Part shown: positions 59,359-64,000 of the stretch, in pieces
How positions within the stretch are numbered: the stretch's first letter is position 1
Layout of the letters: each line of letters starts with the position of its first letter
Assembly (NCBI GenBank): GCA_964473865.1
Contig: CAYYQN010000023.1
Coordinates: 1-64,000, forward strand
DNA from: CAIMUX01 sp964473865
GTDB lineage: Bacteria > Eisenbacteria > RBG-16-71-46 > CAIMUX01
Length of the DNA stretch: 64,000 bases
Direction: 5' to 3'
Notes under the pieces: generated by a model
Database searches by the model: none
Seen by the model: only the letters and a program-made list of their open reading frames with translations
Told to the model about the DNA's origin: nothing
Made by a program: the position numbers and the translations under genes

Positions 59359-61731
59359 TCAGTTCCCCCCGCCGGATCGCGCCGGGGCCGCCACATGGGT
59401 GATCGACTCGATGCGCGCGCGCCAGGCGCGGTGCACGGTTCCGGGGTCCGGCTCGCACCAGATGGCGCCCGCCCAGCGCAGGCAGAAGCGAGGTCTCGGA
59501 GCCACATGCCCGATCGCGGCCGCAGCCACGCCGGCCTCGCGCAGGCGTTGGAGCGCGGAGGCGGCCGCCTTGGCCGATACTTCGAGGAGAAACCCGGGCG
59601 TCTCACTCAGGGCGACTTCGTGCGGCGGCATGTCGGCCGCCGCGGGCACCGCCGAGAGATCGAGGTCGAGACCTCTCAGACCCACGCCGTCCTCGTCCGC
59701 CATCATCTCCCAGGCGGCACGCAGAAGCCCGCCGTCCGCGATGTCGTGCGCCGCCCGCACGGCCCCCGAATCGATCAGCGCCTGCACGGCCCGGATCTCG
59801 CGGGCCTGAGAGGCCAGGTCGATCTCGGGAACCCGGCCGCCCGAGCCGGGCCCGGGAGCGCCCCAGGCCCGGCCCCGGCGTCCGGTCACGAGGATCGTGC
59901 TTCCCGACGCCTTCAGCCGATAGGTGATCGCGGCCGCGTAGTCGTCCAGCACGCCGAAGCAGGCGACGATCGGCGAGGGTGGAACGGCGCGTCCCGCCGC
60001 CGACTGGTTGTAGAACGAGACGTTCCCCGAAACGATCGGCAGCGGCTCGTCGGGATGCTCCGGGCTTCCGATGGCGCGGCAGGCATCGGCCATCCCCCGC
60101 AACGCAGACTCGAAGTCCCCGAGGCAGACCGGGTCTTCCGGCGAACCGAAGTTGAGGCAGTCTGTGAGCGCCCAGGGGCGCGCCCCGGCGGCGACGCAGT
60201 TGCGCACGGACTCCAGCACCGCCAGCGCCCCCCCGGCGTAGGCGTCCAGCGCGCCATAGTGGGGGTTCCCGTCCAGGGTCACCGCCACTCCCAGTGTCGA
60301 ACCCGGCACCGGCCGGCAGACGCCGGCATCCGACTCCCCCGGCCGCAGGAACGCCTCGCCCCGGACCTCCTGGTCGTAGTACCGATAGATCGGCGCGCGC
60401 GACGCCGCGCCCCACGAAGAGAGCTGCGCAACCGCCCACGCCGCGCGGTCTTCACCCGGAGCCGGTGGATCGGCCACCGGCGCCGCACTCGGACGAGGCG
60501 CAGTCTCGCGCACCAGAGCCGGAGGTTGCTCCAGGAGCGTTGTGGGGAGGTCAACCACCATCTCTCCGCCCCAGGAGCAGCGATAGAACGCCTCCATCGT
60601 GACTCGGCCGATGACGACGGCGCCCGCGCCAGGGTAGATCCGACCCAGCTCGTACCGCTCGTTGAAGAAGCCACAGAATTCCTCGGCACGATTCTCAGGC
60701 ACCGCCCAGACGAACCGCTCCTGCGTCTCCGCGCAGAGGATCTGGTGGGGCTGCAGCCCCGCCAGACCCGGGGGCACGGCGGAGAGGTCGATCGCCGCGC
60801 CGAAGCCGCCGGCCATGACGAGCTCCGACGACGCGCCGCCCAGTCCGGCAGCGCCCAGGTCCTTGCATCCCGCCGGGATCTTCTCGCGCTCCAGCCAGTC
60901 GATCGCGTCATGGGTGGCTTCCACCAATACGCGCTTCAAGAACGGGTCGTGGATCTGCACCGCGCCGCGATTTTCGCCGGCGTCGGCCTCATCGAGGATC
61001 ACCGAGGCGAACGAGGCACCCCCGAGTCCGGTGTCGTCGGTCGGCTTTCCCACCAACACCAGAACGTAGGGCCGGAGTCGCGCCTCCGCGGGCACGCGAC
61101 TGCGGAGGATGCGCCGCACCGGGAGCACGCCGAGAGCGACGACATTCACGAGGCAGTTGTCGTCGAAGCCGGGATGAAAGACGCAGTCACCGCCGAGGTT
61201 GGGCACGCCCAGCGCGTTGCCGTACTCGCTGATCCCCTGGATGACCCCGCGGACGATCGCCTTCACGCGCTCACCGTTCGGACCCTCGGGATCGCCGAAC
61301 CGGAGCCCGTCCAGCACGGCCACGACGTCCGCACCCATGCAATAGACATCCCGAACGATCCCGCCGATGCCGGTCGCAGCCCCTTCCACGGGAATCACCT
61401 GCGACGGATGGTTGTGGCTCTCGTGGGCCACGACCAGACCCCACTCCTCGCCGCCGTGCATGCCGAGCGAGACGATCCCGGAGTCTTCTCCAGGTCCGAG
61501 GATCACGTGCGAGGCCAGCGGCGGCAGGTGGGCTTTCAGGAACCGGCGGCTGCTCTTGTACGAACAGTGCTCGCTGACGGCGACGTCGAACAGGAACGCC
61601 TCCGCCACGGTCGGGTCCCGGCCGAGGCGACCCGCCAGATCGAGCCACTCCTCCGGAGGCAGGCGCAGCCCGCGACTGCCGGCTTCGGCGCGGATCTCCG
61701 CGGCGGAACGTCCGAGAATCGAGAGTCTCAT
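59359..61731 (-). CDS. purL: Phosphoribosylformylglycinamidine synthase subunit PurL
   Basis: 790 residues, the small type that needs PurQ and PurS. Two halves, each AIR-synthase-like. First half: FLFDVAVSEHCSYKSSRRFLKAHLP (catalytic His), VAHESHNHPSQVIPVEGAATGIGGIVRD, GNALGVPNLGGDCVFHPGF. Second half: ALTDCLNFGSPE, PIVSGNVSFYNQS, ATP-binding region, AAHDIADGGLLRAAWEM. The linker near residues 400-470 is Pro- and Ala-rich. ATG overlaps the purB stop (ATGA). Confidence 0.96.
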   Translation of the reverse strand: MRLSILGRSAAEIRAEAGSRGLRLPPEEWLDLAGRLGRDPTVAEAFLFDVAVSEHCSYKSSRRFLKAHLPPLASHVILGPGEDSGIVSLGMHGGEEWGLVVAHESHNHPSQVIPVEGAATGIGGIVRDVYCMGADVVAVLDGLRFGDPEGPNGERVKAIVRGVIQGISEYGNALGVPNLGGDCVFHPGFDDNCLVNVVALGVLPVRRILRSRVPAEARLRPYVLVLVGKPTDDTGLGGASFASVILDEADAGENRGAVQIHDPFLKRVLVEATHDAIDWLEREKIPAGCKDLGAAGLGGASSELVMAGGFGAAIDLSAVPPGLAGLQPHQILCAETQERFVWAVPENRAEEFCGFFNERYELGRIYPGAGAVVIGRVTMEAFYRCSWGGEMVVDLPTTLLEQPPALVRETAPRPSAAPVADPPAPGEDRAAWAVAQLSSWGAASRAPIYRYYDQEVRGEAFLRPGESDAGVCRPVPGSTLGVAVTLDGNPHYGALDAYAGGALAVLESVRNCVAAGARPWALTDCLNFGSPEDPVCLGDFESALRGMADACRAIGSPEHPDEPLPIVSGNVSFYNQSAAGRAVPPSPIVACFGVLDDYAAAITYRLKASGSTILVTGRRGRAWGAPGPGSGGRVPEIDLASQAREIRAVQALIDSGAVRAAHDIADGGLLRAAWEMMADEDGVGLRGLDLDLSAVPAAADMPPHEVALSETPGFLLEVSAKAAASALQRLREAGVAAAAIGHVAPRPRFCLRWAGAIWCEPDPGTVHRAWRARIESITHVAAPARSGGGN

Positions 61732-63064
61732 CGGGCGGCCGCAGGCGGAGCCGCGGCGCCGCCCTCCTCCCAGACGATGGCCAGCGTGCGCGCGAAGAGG
61801 TGGTCGAGATTGCGCAGGTAGTGGGCCGGGTCGAAGAGGGAGTCCAACCGCGCCGCGGGCAGGACCCGCGCCACCTCGGGGCGGGCCGCCAATCGCGCCC
61901 GGAACGAGCCGCCCTGCTCCCAGGTCTCCATGGCGCACTCCTGCACCAAGCGGTACGCCTCCTCCCGGTTCCCGAGGGCGCTGGTCAGTTCCAGGAGCAC
62001 GCGCTGGGAGTAGACGAGGCCGCCGGTGGCGTCGAGGTTCGCCCGCATCCGTTCCGGGAAGACGCGCAACCCTTCGATGACGAAGCGGAACCGGTCGAGC
62101 AGGTAGTCGAGCAGGGTCAGCGAGTCGGCGACAGTGACCCGTTCCACCGAGCTGTGGCTGATGTCGCGCTCGTGCCAGAGGGCGATGTTCTCACAGGCGA
62201 CGTGGGCGTTGCCGCGCAGCAGACGGGCCAGGCCGGTGATCCGCTCGCACAGGATCGGATTCCGCTTGTGCGGCATGGCCGACGAACCCTTCTGTCCGCG
62301 GCCGAACGGTTCTTCGGCCTCGCGCACTTCCGTTCGTTGCAGGTGCCGGATCTCGACCGCGAACCGCTCCAGCGAGGCGCCGAGATTGGCCACCGCCGAC
62401 AGCAGCGCCGCGTGGCGGTCGCGGGGCACCACCTGGGTGGCGACCGGCTCCGCGCGCAGTCCGAGGCGCCGCAACGTTTCCTCCTCGAGCGCCGGTTCCA
62501 GATGCGCCGCGGTGCCCACCGCGCCGGAGATCTTGCCGAAGGCGCACTCGGAGAACGCCTTGTCCAGCCGCGCATGCTGCCGGCCCAGCTCCGCGTACCA
62601 CCCCAGGAGCTTGAAGCCGAAGCTGATCGGCTCCGCGTGCACGCCGTGGGTCCGGCCCACCATCACCGTGTCGCGGTGCGCCAAGGCCAGCGCGCGCAGG
62701 CGCGACCCCACGGCGCGCAGGGTTGTCCGGATCGGCGGCCACGCCCGCTGCAGGATGAGCGCCTGGGCCGTGTCGGTCAGATCCGAGGAGGTCATGCCCC
62801 AGTGGAGCCAGGCTTTCTCGGGGCCGAGGTTCTCCCCCACGGCCGTGAGAAACGCGATGACATCGTGGTGCAGCGTCGCCTCCAGCTCGTCGACGCGGGC
62901 GACCGTGCAGCGGGCGTTTTGCTTCGCGGCGGCGACGCACCCCGCCGGGGCGATCCCGGCCGCTTCCAGCGTCTCCAGGTGGGCCAGCTCGACCTCGAGC
63001 CAGACGGAGAGCCGGTTCTCGTCGGCGAAGAGAGCGGCCATCTGCGGGCGGGTGTAGCGCGGAA

Positions 63065-63068
<4 letters not shown>
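61728..63068 (-). CDS. purB: Adenylosuccinate lyase
   Basis: 446 residues from GTG at 63068 (GTGA overlap with the htrA stop). Acts twice in purine synthesis (SAICAR to AICAR, and adenylosuccinate to AMP). Blocks: HHDVIAFLTAVGENLG, HWGMTSSDLTDTAQAL, VGRTHGVHAEPISFGFKL (catalytic His), SGAVGTAAHL, and GSSAMPHKRNPILCERI, the fumarase/lyase signature with the flexible Ser loop. Ala-rich C-terminus. Confidence 0.96.

Positions 63069-64000
<932 letters not shown>

Overview
The window comes from a GC-rich, Gram-negative (diderm), lipid A-making bacterium. The evidence is a full lpxA/C/D/B/K set with waaA, bamA, skp and lolCD. The lpxC-fabZ gene fusion, an MglA-type GTPase, McsA-McsB-ClpC and an Fe-S-type PurF fit a member of the FCB-related phyla (Gemmatimonadota- or Eisenbacteria-like). 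That placement is an inference from gene content, not from a marker tree.

Layout. 1-4579: chromosomal genes on the minus strand (Tudor-like protein, outer-membrane barrel, XerC/D recombinase, uvrC). 4580-21040: a 16.4-kb integrated element bounded by a perfect 49-bp direct repeat. The right copy lies in an intact tRNA-Arg(CCT) gene; the left copy is only the displaced 3' half of that tRNA. 21041-64000: chromosome again, almost entirely minus strand. It holds mglA, apt, pcm, surE, merR, gpsA-plsY-der, a PDZ/radical SAM protein, miaA-mutL, nadB and three more tRNAs. It continues with a lipid A/Kdo run and bamA, then clpC-mcsB-mcsA, lolDC, purF-purS-like-purQ-purL-purB and htrA. Many of these genes overlap by ATGA or GTGA and are probably co-transcribed.

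The element. At its left end are a tyrosine integrase and a small excisionase-like protein. Next comes a plus-strand replication-type operon: AlpA-like regulator, HU-like protein, several small unknown proteins, a Prim-Pol primase and a zinc-finger/TOPRIM/ATPase primase-helicase. A non-coding stretch with iteron-like repeats follows, then a very short tyrosine recombinase preceded by repeated GAGTTAC words, a duplicated-domain protein and a broken ParB-like gene. A cargo block (14.07-16.48 kb) starts with a strong promoter-like site and a long leader full of hairpins, and encodes two unrecognised cytoplasmic proteins and a secreted DNRLRE protein. A HicBA-like pair, two ribbon-helix-helix proteins, an unknown small protein, a large serine recombinase and a small helix-turn-helix-like gene complete it. 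No capsid, terminase, portal or conjugation gene is visible. A phage satellite or integrative plasmid is therefore more likely than a complete prophage or ICE.

The most unusual parts are the leader and cargo block at 14.07-16.48 kb, the two places where one RNA strand can pair with either of two partners (7362-7405 and 14265-14326), the three unrelated recombinases in one element, and a PurS-like domain carrying a long extra C-terminal part.
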